Part shown: positions 7,553-14,139 of the stretch, in pieces
Layout of the letters: each line of letters begins with the position of its first letter
Numbering within the stretch: position 1 is the first letter of the stretch
NCBI GenBank assembly: GCA_002365025.1
Contig: DEYX01000145.1
Span: 1 to 24,675 of the forward strand
Reading direction: 5' to 3'
DNA: 24,675 nt
Source: Hungatella sp. UBA3147
GTDB taxonomy: Bacteria > Bacillota > Clostridia > Lachnospirales > Lachnospiraceae
Made by a program: the position numbers and the translations under genes
Notes under the pieces: model-generated
The model's database searches: none
What the model saw: the letters and a program-made list of their open reading frames with translations, nothing else
What the model was told of the DNA's origin: nothing

Positions 7553-8569
7553 TTATAACCGGTTTCCTTCCCGCAAAATAAGATATAAAAAAAAAGGAGC
7601 ACCAATAAATGCAGTCAAAATACCGATGGGGATCTCACTGGTGGCCAAAAGCCTTGCAAAATTATCTACGATCAGCAAAAAGCTGCCTCCCATAAGCAGT
7701 GAAGCCGGCAATAGCCAGCGGTAATCACTTCCTACCAGCATTCTGGCAAAATGCGGGATTACCAGCCCTACCCAGCCGATATGTCCGCTTACTGATACTG
7801 CTGCTGAGGTAATTAAAGTTGCGCTGACTACAATGATAAAACGTAGCTTCTTAGCATTGATCCCCATGCTCCTCGCTTCATCTTCCCCAAGGCTTAAAAC
7901 ATTGATCCGCCACCGAAGAAGGTAAATCGGAAGGATTCCTATGAGGATCCATGGTGCAGCAAACATAACGTCTTTTTGCCGGATGGAAGCCAGGCTTCCC
8001 ATAAGCCAATAGGTAATGACAGGAAGGGTATTGGTCGGATCCGCCACCAGTTTTAAAAAAGAGACCGCTGCGGAAGCAAGGGAGCTCACCATCATGCCGG
8101 ACAACACCAGTCCCAGCACGGGGTTATACTTTACCCGGCTGCTGATGAGGCAGACAATCCCTACCGCGCCAAGGCCAAAAAGAAAAGCATTTATTGTTAC
8201 TCCGTTATAACCGAATGAAAAAAACAATCCCAGAGCAGCACCTAATCCCGCACCAGAAGATGCACCAAGAACATCCGGTGATACCATAGGATTTTTAAAG
8301 ATCCCCTGATAGGCAGCGCCTGCACAGGACAATCCTCCTCCGATCAATGCAGCCATAAAAACTCTTGGCAGACGGACCTGAAAAACAACCGTCTCTGCCT
8401 GGACCGGCCAAGTGGATTTTATGGGAAAAATCGCAGAGAGAAGGATCTTTAAGAGCGTGTCAGGGTATACCGGGTACCGTCCAAGCAAAAAGGAGCCAAA
8501 AAAGCAGACAATAAATAAGAGCACGATGATTCCAAAACGTCTTTTATAGATCCAGTCCCTTTCTACCAT
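7553..8569 (-). CDS. FecCD-family ABC transporter permease (type II importer)
   Basis: This is the transmembrane subunit of the importer, expected to form a homodimer. At 338 residues it has the standard length and hydrophobic profile for about ten membrane helices, the first at about 12-30. Family landmarks are RLPRV (67-71), NPMVSPDVLGASSGA (93-107), the ATPase-coupling segment LGEDEARSMG (227-236), and GHIGWVGLVIPHFAR (262-276). The ATG at 8569 lies inside the upstream NTPase gene, a 26-base overlap with an AAGGAAAGGAAA ribosome site, so expression is coupled. The family includes iron-siderophore, haem, B12 and MolB-type molybdate permeases; context favours molybdate/tungstate. Confidence 0.92.
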   Translation of the reverse strand: MVERDWIYKRRFGIIVLLFIVCFFGSFLLGRYPVYPDTLLKILLSAIFPIKSTWPVQAETVVFQVRLPRVFMAALIGGGLSCAGAAYQGIFKNPMVSPDVLGASSGAGLGAALGLFFSFGYNGVTINAFLFGLGAVGIVCLISSRVKYNPVLGLVLSGMMVSSLASAAVSFLKLVADPTNTLPVITYWLMGSLASIRQKDVMFAAPWILIGILPIYLLRWRINVLSLGEDEARSMGINAKKLRFIIVVSATLITSAAVSVSGHIGWVGLVIPHFARMLVGSDYRWLLPASLLMGGSFLLIVDNFARLLATSEIPIGILTAFIGAPFFLYLILREGNRL

Positions 8570-9182
8570 GGGTTTCCTTTCCTTCCTTTTCCGTACATTC
8601 TCTCAAAAATTCCATAATTTCCGTCTGAATGTGTTCTCTTTTTTCGCGTTCAAACGTAAGAATTCGTCCATATGGCCGTTTTACAAGCTTTTCTTCCAAA
8701 TCCCGAAGAAGCATGTCCGGGTCCGGCTCTGTGGGAACTCTGGTTCTCATGGCCTCCAGATTTTTCCGGCTTTTCAAAACTCCGATGCAGGGCACCTGGC
8801 TATCAATGCAGCAAAAAACTTCTTCCATAAATTCCGGTACAAAAAGCTCTATCCCTCCTATTTCATCCAAAAGGCAGAATTTTTTATGGGTGTAAGAACG
8901 AAGAAATTCTATTCCACCGGTTTTAAAGAAGTGAATATTTTTTTGAAATCCATGTTCAGTCCGTTCGATAAAGATATTGGTCATTCCTTTTTTATAGGCA
9001 GCTGCCGGAATCCATTCTTCCTCTGCAGAGACCATACGAAATCCCATGGTCACCCCATCTTCATTTAACAAACGTTGGGAATAAAATCCTCCAACCTTTG
9101 GGTGCCAGGGCTTTAAGCATTCAAAAAGCAGGGTCGTCTTTCCTTCCCCGGAATCACCTTTTAGAAATAAGAATTTTCCCAT
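8544..9182 (-). CDS. P-loop nucleoside-triphosphatase (THEP1/NTPase_1-like)
   Basis: This is a small cytoplasmic P-loop NTPase of 212 residues. Walker A KGDSGEGKTT lies at 8-17 and Walker B CLLDEIGGIEL at 103-113, both as in the THEP1 / NTPase_1 family. VGGFYSQ (30-36) and MGFRMV (46-51) fit the same family. The fold resembles MobB, the GTP-binding partner in molybdopterin dinucleotide synthesis. The ATG overlaps the XdhC stop as TAATG, and its 3' end overlaps the permease by 26 bases, so it is embedded in the metal operon. I infer an accessory role in loading or maturing the metal cofactor. It is not the usual YqeC accessory protein by any motif I recognise. The biological substrate is unknown even for characterised homologues. 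Confidence 0.78.
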   Translation of the reverse strand: MGKFLFLKGDSGEGKTTLLFECLKPWHPKVGGFYSQRLLNEDGVTMGFRMVSAEEEWIPAAAYKKGMTNIFIERTEHGFQKNIHFFKTGGIEFLRSYTHKKFCLLDEIGGIELFVPEFMEEVFCCIDSQVPCIGVLKSRKNLEAMRTRVPTEPDPDMLLRDLEEKLVKRPYGRILTFEREKREHIQTEIMEFLRECTEKEGKETHGRKGLDL

Positions 9183-10213
9183 TACTTTTTTCGTCCTTCC
9201 CGCAGAGCCCTTATAGCAATTAATTCTCCTGCCACGCTGATGGCAATTTCAGCGGGTGTTTCTGCGTAGATTTCCAAGCCGATGGGGCTGTGACAGCTGT
9301 CAATTTGTTCTCTGGTAACGCCGTCTGCCATAAGCTTTTCAGTCAGGGTTTCCAGTTTCCTGCGGCTGCCAATTACACCGACGTAGCAGGTATTTTTCGT
9401 AAGGACCTGTCTCTGGACAACATAATCCGACTGATGTCCTCTGGTCATAACACAGACATAATCGCATTCCCTTAATTCAAAGGAATCAAAAATCCTTTCA
9501 TAATCCCCCACAATGGTCCTCTCTGCCAGGGGAAACAGTGTTTTATTGGCAAACTCCGGCCGGTCATCAAAAACAGTACACCGGAATCCTACATGCGCCA
9601 GAACAGGCACCAATTCCTGTGCCACATGTCCGCCGCCAAAAATATAGACGCAGCCGGCCCGGACCAGAGGCTCGCTGTAATACTTACGATCACCAAAGTT
9701 TTTTTGAACCGCCTTATGTTGAAGAAGGACTTTTCTATCTTCTTCATCAATTCCTGTTATTCCTGTAAATCCCGCGGATTTACTGTAGATGCCCAGCCCC
9801 CATGTGGTTTCGTTGGTAATATCCATAAACAGCCAGCTGTCTTCATCCTTATTATAGGCTTCTTCTATCTTCCTGCATAAGTCCTTAAATTCCTGATTTT
9901 CATGATCCAGATATTGGAAGTAAACCACTACATCACCGCCGCAGATCATACCCAGATCAGCCACCTGCTCCTTTCCTAGTACAAAGCTGTGCATATAGGA
10001 GGTCTTTTCCTCGATCGCTTTCTGTGACCGTTTAATGGACCGGTATTCCACCGCTCCGCCTCCGATGGTTCCTTCTGTAGTTCCATCCCGCCTTACCAGC
10101 ATATGGGATCCTGCACCTCTGGGAGTGGATCCAGAACTTGCAATAATGGTTACCAAAACCCCATCTTCGCCTTTTTCCATCGTTTCTAAAACTGTTTTGA
10201 ACAGCTTCTTCAT
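9182..10213 (-). CDS. xdhC: XdhC/CoxI-family molybdenum hydroxylase maturation protein
   Basis: XdhC-family proteins bind molybdenum cofactor and help sulfurate and insert it into xanthine dehydrogenase-type enzymes. The 343-residue product has both domains. The N-terminal XdhC/CoxI domain carries ASSGSTPRGAGSHM (25-38), EGTIGGGAVE (47-56) and a conserved Cys91 in MICGGDV. The C-terminal Rossmann domain begins with VYIFGGGHVAQE (189-200) and has the acidic VFDDRPEFA and the VIGSRRK segment. GAGGGGGT precedes the ATG. It is the first gene of the operon, behind a strong promoter and a ModE-like palindrome. No molybdenum hydroxylase subunit is in the window, so the target enzyme must be encoded elsewhere. 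This gene is the main evidence that the linked transporter concerns molybdenum. Confidence 0.9.
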   Translation of the reverse strand: MKKLFKTVLETMEKGEDGVLVTIIASSGSTPRGAGSHMLVRRDGTTEGTIGGGAVEYRSIKRSQKAIEEKTSYMHSFVLGKEQVADLGMICGGDVVVYFQYLDHENQEFKDLCRKIEEAYNKDEDSWLFMDITNETTWGLGIYSKSAGFTGITGIDEEDRKVLLQHKAVQKNFGDRKYYSEPLVRAGCVYIFGGGHVAQELVPVLAHVGFRCTVFDDRPEFANKTLFPLAERTIVGDYERIFDSFELRECDYVCVMTRGHQSDYVVQRQVLTKNTCYVGVIGSRRKLETLTEKLMADGVTREQIDSCHSPIGLEIYAETPAEIAISVAGELIAIRALREGRKK

Positions 10214-10254
10214 TTCAATACCCCCTCAAAATTTTCATATCGGCTCCCGTTTTT

Positions 10255-10280
10255 CCGTTATATTTTCAAAAATATAACGG
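10255..10280. promoter_or_regulatory. ModE-like operator (perfect 12+12 bp palindrome)
   Basis: CCGTTATATTTT (10255-10266) and its exact reverse complement (10269-10280) flank a 2-base centre. The core reads CGTTATAT-N8-ATATAACG, which matches half-sites and spacing of the proteobacterial ModE box, for example at the E. coli modA operator as I recall it. It begins 8 bases after the -10 and covers the predicted start and first transcribed bases, the geometry of a repressor site. No modE gene is in this window. As RNA it could also form a hairpin, but no U-tract follows on the minus strand. Confidence 0.72.
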
Positions 10281-10288
10281 CTTTGTTT

Positions 10289-10317
10289 ATTATAATCCTT
10301 TTTCCAGAATTTGTAAA
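10289..10317 (-). promoter_or_regulatory. sigma-A promoter of the xdhC-ABC transporter operon
   Basis: On the minus strand TTTACA (10317-10312), 17 bases, then consensus TATAAT (10294-10289). The start would fall near 10282, next to the ModE-like palindrome. It is the best-matching promoter in the window, consistent with a strong promoter held down by a repressor. Confidence 0.75.
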
Positions 10318-10330
10318 CCCGATAAAAGCA

Positions 10331-10396
10331 AAATACAAAAGGTCCCCGGATTGAAATTTAATCAAAACATCAATTAAAATTCAATCCGGGGACCTT
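10331..10396 (-). terminator. terminator of the SH3/NlpC-P60 gene
   Basis: A perfect 17-base arm pair (10339-10355 and 10380-10396, containing GGTCCCCGGATTGAA) encloses an AT-rich loop that can pair further. TTTTGTATTTTG follows on the minus strand. It begins 3 bases after the stop of the hydrolase gene and insulates it from the xdhC promoter. Confidence 0.88.
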
Positions 10397-10399
10397 GCA

Positions 10400-11998
10400 T
10401 CAATCACCGATCATGTTACGGATTTTTACAGGTGTCCGGTAATTCCATGTGGAAATTTTAATACCGCTTCGTCTGCTTGCCGCATGGACGATCTGTCCGT
10501 TGCCGATATACATGGACACATGGTTAATGGTCCCTTTGCTGTCTGCATAATAGATCAGATCCCCAGGCCTCATTTCGCTGGATTTTACTGCCTTGCCCAT
10601 ACCCGCCTGAGAGCCGGAATAATGAGGCAGTCCAATGCTAAAATGAGCATAAACAGACATGGTAAACCCAGAGCAGTCGGCCCCCTTTGTGAGGCTGGTT
10701 CCGCCCCATACATAAGGATTTCCCAAAAACTGCAGGGCATAATTGACGATCTGGGCCCTAAATGATGCCTGGGCATTGGCTTTTTCCTCTAAAGGAGAGA
10801 ATTTGATTGCCTCAGGAAGAGCATACCGGACATCAACGTAATCTGTGGATACATAGGCGCTGCTGTTTTCCTCCAGCTCGATCTGTATCCAGCCGTCAAT
10901 CTGCTTTAAAACCGGATACCGCTCGTTATTTGATATCTGTGTCCATATCTTTGATTCAGTGGAAGGCTCTGTCCTTGCGTTTAACATATCCGTGTTGACG
11001 ATGGCCATCAGCTCTGCAACCTGCAAAGCCTCATCCTTTGCTGCCGGTCCTGTCAGGATATAATCGGACTTCACATAACCGGTAATGTTACCGGACTGTA
11101 TCTTATACCAGCCATCCGTCGTCTCTAAGATATTTCCTGCGGCTTTGCTTGGCATCTTTGCAATAATCTTGCCGTTTTCATTCGGCTCTTCTCTTACGTT
11201 CAAATAATTATCCACGTCGGAAATACCGATGTTCTTATAGAGATTGAATATCATGGCCTTTAGATCCAGTTTTCTGGCTTCATTCAGTCCATATTCCAAT
11301 TTAACGTAATCCGCGGATAAATACCCGGCCGGAATCTGTACCCAGCCCTCAGCCTGGCCTAAGACCTCATACCGCTCATTGGAAAGCGCCTGGCCTACCA
11401 CATCTGAACTGGTGGAGGGTTCCTTTCTGATGTTCATGTTATCGGTCTGAACGACAGCTCTTAACTTCACCAGATCCATTGCTTTCTTTTTTGCGTCTTC
11501 CCCTGTTAAAACAAATTCGGAATTTATATATCCTTCAATCCCGCCGGAAGATATTTTGCACCAGCCGGATTCCGTATTCTCCAGGATATTGCAGGCACTG
11601 TCTCCCTGGAGTTTTCCGATTACATCCTCCTCGGTACCCGGCGCTTTTCTCACGTTTAAGTATCCTGATACCTGAATGATCCCTAAATTCTTGTAGGAAT
11701 TTACAACCTTTTCTTTTTCGTCCTTTTCCTTTGCTGCCTGAGCTTCAGACTCGGCCTCTGCATTTATGCCTGCTGATTCCTCCAGTTTTATGGCTGTGGC
11801 CTCGGATCCTGTTGCAAGCCCTGCAGGTTTTGCAGAGAGGTGATTCTTCACCGCCATTCCCACTGCGGAAATAACTGCTACGCAGAGAACCGCTGTACCT
11901 CCCATTGCCAAAAGTTTCTTATAATCATTCTTACTGCGTTTTTTTCTTGCCTTATCCAAACGAATTATATAATCTTTTTTCTCGTTGTTATTTTCCAT
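10400..11998 (-). CDS. membrane-anchored SH3-repeat NlpC/P60 peptidoglycan hydrolase
   Basis: This is a predicted cell-wall endopeptidase that cleaves gamma-D-Glu-diamino-acid links in peptidoglycan stem peptides. From the ATG at 11998 (532 residues) it has a basic cytoplasmic tail, one membrane helix (about 31-51), an Ala/Glu-rich linker (about 60-100), four SH3b domains (about 104-165, 180-235, 255-315, 332-388) and a C-terminal NlpC/P60 domain (about 413-532). Catalytic Cys442 (GADCSGF), His493 (INHVSMY) and His505 are present. The SH3b domains alternate in type, A-B-A-B, so a two-domain unit was duplicated. GGAGAG lies 10 bases before this start; an in-frame ATG at 12016 adds six residues, but its AGGA is only 2 bases away. 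A possible role is wall remodelling in division or sporulation; which one is not shown. Confidence 0.87.
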   Translation of the reverse strand: MENNNEKKDYIIRLDKARKKRSKNDYKKLLAMGGTAVLCVAVISAVGMAVKNHLSAKPAGLATGSEATAIKLEESAGINAEAESEAQAAKEKDEKEKVVNSYKNLGIIQVSGYLNVRKAPGTEEDVIGKLQGDSACNILENTESGWCKISSGGIEGYINSEFVLTGEDAKKKAMDLVKLRAVVQTDNMNIRKEPSTSSDVVGQALSNERYEVLGQAEGWVQIPAGYLSADYVKLEYGLNEARKLDLKAMIFNLYKNIGISDVDNYLNVREEPNENGKIIAKMPSKAAGNILETTDGWYKIQSGNITGYVKSDYILTGPAAKDEALQVAELMAIVNTDMLNARTEPSTESKIWTQISNNERYPVLKQIDGWIQIELEENSSAYVSTDYVDVRYALPEAIKFSPLEEKANAQASFRAQIVNYALQFLGNPYVWGGTSLTKGADCSGFTMSVYAHFSIGLPHYSGSQAGMGKAVKSSEMRPGDLIYYADSKGTINHVSMYIGNGQIVHAASRRSGIKISTWNYRTPVKIRNMIGD

Positions 11999-12067
11999 CC
12001 TGTACTTTCTCTCCATATTCCTGTTTTCTAGCGGAAAGCCAATTCAGACTAAAAGTCTATCTGCCTA

Positions 12068-12096
12068 AGTATAGCATAAAATGTCATTATTTGCGA
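12068..12096 (-). promoter_or_regulatory. extended -10 promoter of the SH3/NlpC-P60 gene
   Basis: On the minus strand TCGCAA (12096-12091), 17 bases, then TATACT (12073-12068) preceded by TGC, an extended -10. The -35 is poor, as extended -10 promoters allow. The leader is about 60 bases, with a small AGACT/AGTCT hairpin. I see nothing else definite up to the terminator at 12195-12240. Confidence 0.55.
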
Positions 12097-12194
12097 TATA
12101 ACTACAGCAAAAAATTATTAAGATTATGTTACATATATTAAGAAAGGTACATCCGGAAAAGGCAGATTTGAATCATAAGCCTCCAGGTGCGTGA

Positions 12195-12240
12195 ACAAAA
12201 AACAGGACAGAAAACCCTTATAAAAGGTTCCATGCCCTGT
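12195..12240 (-). terminator. terminator after the TrpXYZ-like ABC operon
   Basis: Outer arms ACAGG (12202-12206) and CCTGT (12236-12240) pair, with an inner AACC/GGTT stem across an internal loop. On the minus strand TTTTTTG follows. It lies 12 bases after the ATPase stop. The stem is imperfect, but position and U-tract fit. Confidence 0.7.
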
Positions 12241-12251
12241 AATTTCACTAA

Positions 12252-13049
12252 CTATTTCGCCAGAATCATTCTGTCATTAGAAAATTCCTCACCGCTTGCC
12301 TCTTCGAATTTCTTAAGAAGATCCTCAACTTCCAGCTTCTTTTTTTCTTCCCCTGACACATCATATATGATGCGTCCTTCATGCATCATGACAAGCCTGT
12401 TGCCGATCTGGATCGCATCCTTCATGTTATGAGTGATCATAAGAGTCGTGAGATTTTGCTCTTTCACAATCTCCTGTGTAATTTCCAGAACCTTTTTAGC
12501 AGTTTTGGGGTCAAGTGCAGCGGTATGCTCATCAAGAAGAAGCAGTTTTGGCTTTTTTAAGGTCGCCATCAACAAAGTAAGCGCCTGTCTCTGGCCTCCG
12601 GAAAGAAGCCCGACCTTATTGGTCATACGGTCCTGAAGTCCAAGACCCAGTTTTTTTAGCGCCTCATGGTAAAAAGCCTTTTCGCTGGTCTTAATTCCCC
12701 AGGCAAGGCCTCTTCCCTGCCCCCGCCGATAAGCCAAAGCCATATTTTCCTGTATTTCCATTCCGGCGGCAGTTCCCAGCATAGGATCCTGGAATACCCT
12801 TCCGATATATTTAGCTCTTTTATACTCCGGGTCCCTGGAAATATTGATCTCATCAATCTGGATCTTACCGGAATCAATCGGGTACACCCCTGCTATCATG
12901 TTTAACATTGTGGATTTCCCTGCTCCGTTACCGCCGATCACCGTAACAAAGTCACCCTCATTCAGATGGAGGTCAATGCCATTCAATGCCTTTTTTTCAT
13001 TGATGGTGTTCCTATTAAATGTTTTTCTGACATTCTTAATATCCAGCAC
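12252..13049 (-). CDS. ABC transporter ATP-binding protein (TrpZ-like amino-acid importer)
   Basis: This is the ATPase of the three-gene importer. From a GTG at 13049 the product is 265 residues with Walker A GGNGAGKS (39-46), Q-loop VFQDP near 85-89, signature LSGGQRQ (149-155), Walker B LLLLDEH (169-175) with the TAALD D-loop typical of this subfamily, and the H-loop His in MITHNM. I prefer GTG over the ATG at 13091 because AGGAGG lies 9 bases upstream, the GTG follows the permease stop by 2 bases, and the longer version adds an arginine-rich stretch read from the ribosome site. Third gene of a lipoprotein-permease-ATPase operon. Tryptophan or another aromatic or branched amino acid is the likely cargo by family; no T-box was found to settle it. 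Confidence 0.9.
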   Translation of the reverse strand: MLDIKNVRKTFNRNTINEKKALNGIDLHLNEGDFVTVIGGNGAGKSTMLNMIAGVYPIDSGKIQIDEINISRDPEYKRAKYIGRVFQDPMLGTAAGMEIQENMALAYRRGQGRGLAWGIKTSEKAFYHEALKKLGLGLQDRMTNKVGLLSGGQRQALTLLMATLKKPKLLLLDEHTAALDPKTAKKVLEITQEIVKEQNLTTLMITHNMKDAIQIGNRLVMMHEGRIIYDVSGEEKKKLEVEDLLKKFEEASGEEFSNDRMILAK

Positions 13050-13051
13050 GG

Positions 13052-13966
13052 TTATTCTCCTCCTTCTGTATATGATTTCCTGATGCGCCATTTATTCACC
13101 ATGACTGGCACGCAAAGCGCCACTGCAACGATTGCAGCCGACAAAAGCTTCATATCATTGGCATCCATACCCATTCTTAAAACCATGGCACGGATCACGA
13201 AATATATGACAGAACCCACAACTGCAGAGATAAGCTTACTTGCAAAGGAACGAAGTTTCCCCATCAGCACATCACCAATTACAATAGCCGCAAGGCCAAT
13301 GACAATCGCACCGGTACCCATACCGATATCCGCGTATTTCTGGCTTTGACAGACCAGTCCTCCGGAAAGTCCTACAAGTCCGTTGCTGATGGTGAGGGCC
13401 AAAAGCTTTGTCCAGTTTGTATTGACGCCCTGAGCGCGTATCATTGCCTGATTATTCCCTGTAGCACGCATGGCACTGCCGATTTCTGTTCCAAAGAACC
13501 AGTAAAGAAAGAAAATCATTACAATAGCCAGGCCGATTCCTATGATCATTGCAGCGGCCTGCTTGCTTAACCCGGTTACCGCTATGAATTTAGACATAAT
13601 TGTATCAGTCTTTAAAAGCGGTACATTACTCTTTCCTCCCATAATCCGGAGATTTATGGACCAAAGACCGATCTGTGTCAGGATTCCTGCCAGTATCGCC
13701 GGTATTTCAAAGATCGTATGCAACAACCCGGTCACTGCCCCGGCTGCCATCCCGGCCACTGCCGCAATCCCTAAGGCAATCCAGGGATCAACGTTAAAAT
13801 TTAGTATCATAACGGCGCATACACAGCCGCCCATGGCAAAGCTTCCATCTACCGTCAAATCGGCAATGTCCAATAGTTTGTAGGTAATGTAAACTCCTAA
13901 AACCATAATCCCCCATAAAACCCCCTGAACAACTGCATCCTGAAGGGATACCAACAAACCACTCAT
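13052..13966 (-). CDS. ABC transporter permease (TrpY-like, BPD_transp_2 family)
   Basis: This is the transmembrane subunit of the importer. The 304-residue product is hydrophobic with about eight to nine predicted helices. It carries segments seen in this LivH-related family: YKLLDIADLTVDGSFAMGG near 30-48, GLLHTIFEIPAILAGILTQ near 80-98, and the coupling region GTEIGSAMRATGNNQAMIRAQG near 155-177. I use the ATG at 13966, 8 bases from GGAGG; the codon at 13969 is a TTG and is not needed. It is separated from the binding-protein gene by about 170 bases holding two hairpins, but I see no promoter there, so it is probably read from the lipoprotein promoter. Confidence 0.88.
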   Translation of the reverse strand: MSGLLVSLQDAVVQGVLWGIMVLGVYITYKLLDIADLTVDGSFAMGGCVCAVMILNFNVDPWIALGIAAVAGMAAGAVTGLLHTIFEIPAILAGILTQIGLWSINLRIMGGKSNVPLLKTDTIMSKFIAVTGLSKQAAAMIIGIGLAIVMIFFLYWFFGTEIGSAMRATGNNQAMIRAQGVNTNWTKLLALTISNGLVGLSGGLVCQSQKYADIGMGTGAIVIGLAAIVIGDVLMGKLRSFASKLISAVVGSVIYFVIRAMVLRMGMDANDMKLLSAAIVAVALCVPVMVNKWRIRKSYTEGGE

Positions 13967-14035
13967 CAATCATTCCTCCGCGTATTTTCTCGTTTCATAT
14001 TTCCTGCAATGCCCAAAGGGCTTTCATAGACATAA

Positions 14036-14079
14036 ATGCCTTACATAAAGAATGAAAACCCATCCTTTATGTAAAGCAT
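14036..14079. repeat. intercistronic hairpin 1 of the ABC operon
   Basis: TTACATAAAG (14041-14050) pairs with CTTTATGTAA (14065-14074), extended by ATGC/GCAT after one mismatch (14036-14039 and 14076-14079). No U-tract follows on the minus strand. It lies between the lipoprotein and permease genes. Confidence 0.6.
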
Positions 14080-14086
14080 CTATGGC

Positions 14087-14122
14087 CGGCAGGCGGACCA
14101 TTCAAACAGGTCCCGCCTGCCG
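14087..14122. repeat. intercistronic GC-rich hairpin 2 of the ABC operon
   Basis: CGGCAGGCGG (14087-14096) pairs perfectly with CCGCCTGCCG (14113-14122), with an inner ACC/GGT after a one-base bulge. It begins 17 bases after the lipoprotein stop on the minus strand. Without a following U-run it is more likely an mRNA-stabilising or partial-termination element that keeps binding protein above permease, as REP-type hairpins do in other ABC operons. Confidence 0.6.
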
Positions 14123-14139
14123 CTCATTTTTTAAACCGC

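Noticed and set aside
8568..9068. Plus-strand open frame of 166 codons
   Set aside because: It lies antisense to the NTPase gene, is very rich in Phe/Ser/Lys, and has no ribosome site. It is a shadow of the minus-strand gene.
10214..10288. Molybdenum-cofactor riboswitch before xdhC
   Set aside because: The leader is only about 70 bases and holds just the palindrome. The multi-stem Moco architecture is absent, so a protein operator is the better reading.
10339..10396. The long inverted repeat as a mobile-element end or operator
   Set aside because: It sits 3 bases after a stop codon and is followed by a U-rich tract, which is the form of an intrinsic terminator.
12966..13349. Plus-strand open frame of 127 codons
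   Set aside because: It lies antisense to the ABC permease and ATPase genes and has a low-complexity Ile/Ala/Thr composition typical of such shadows.
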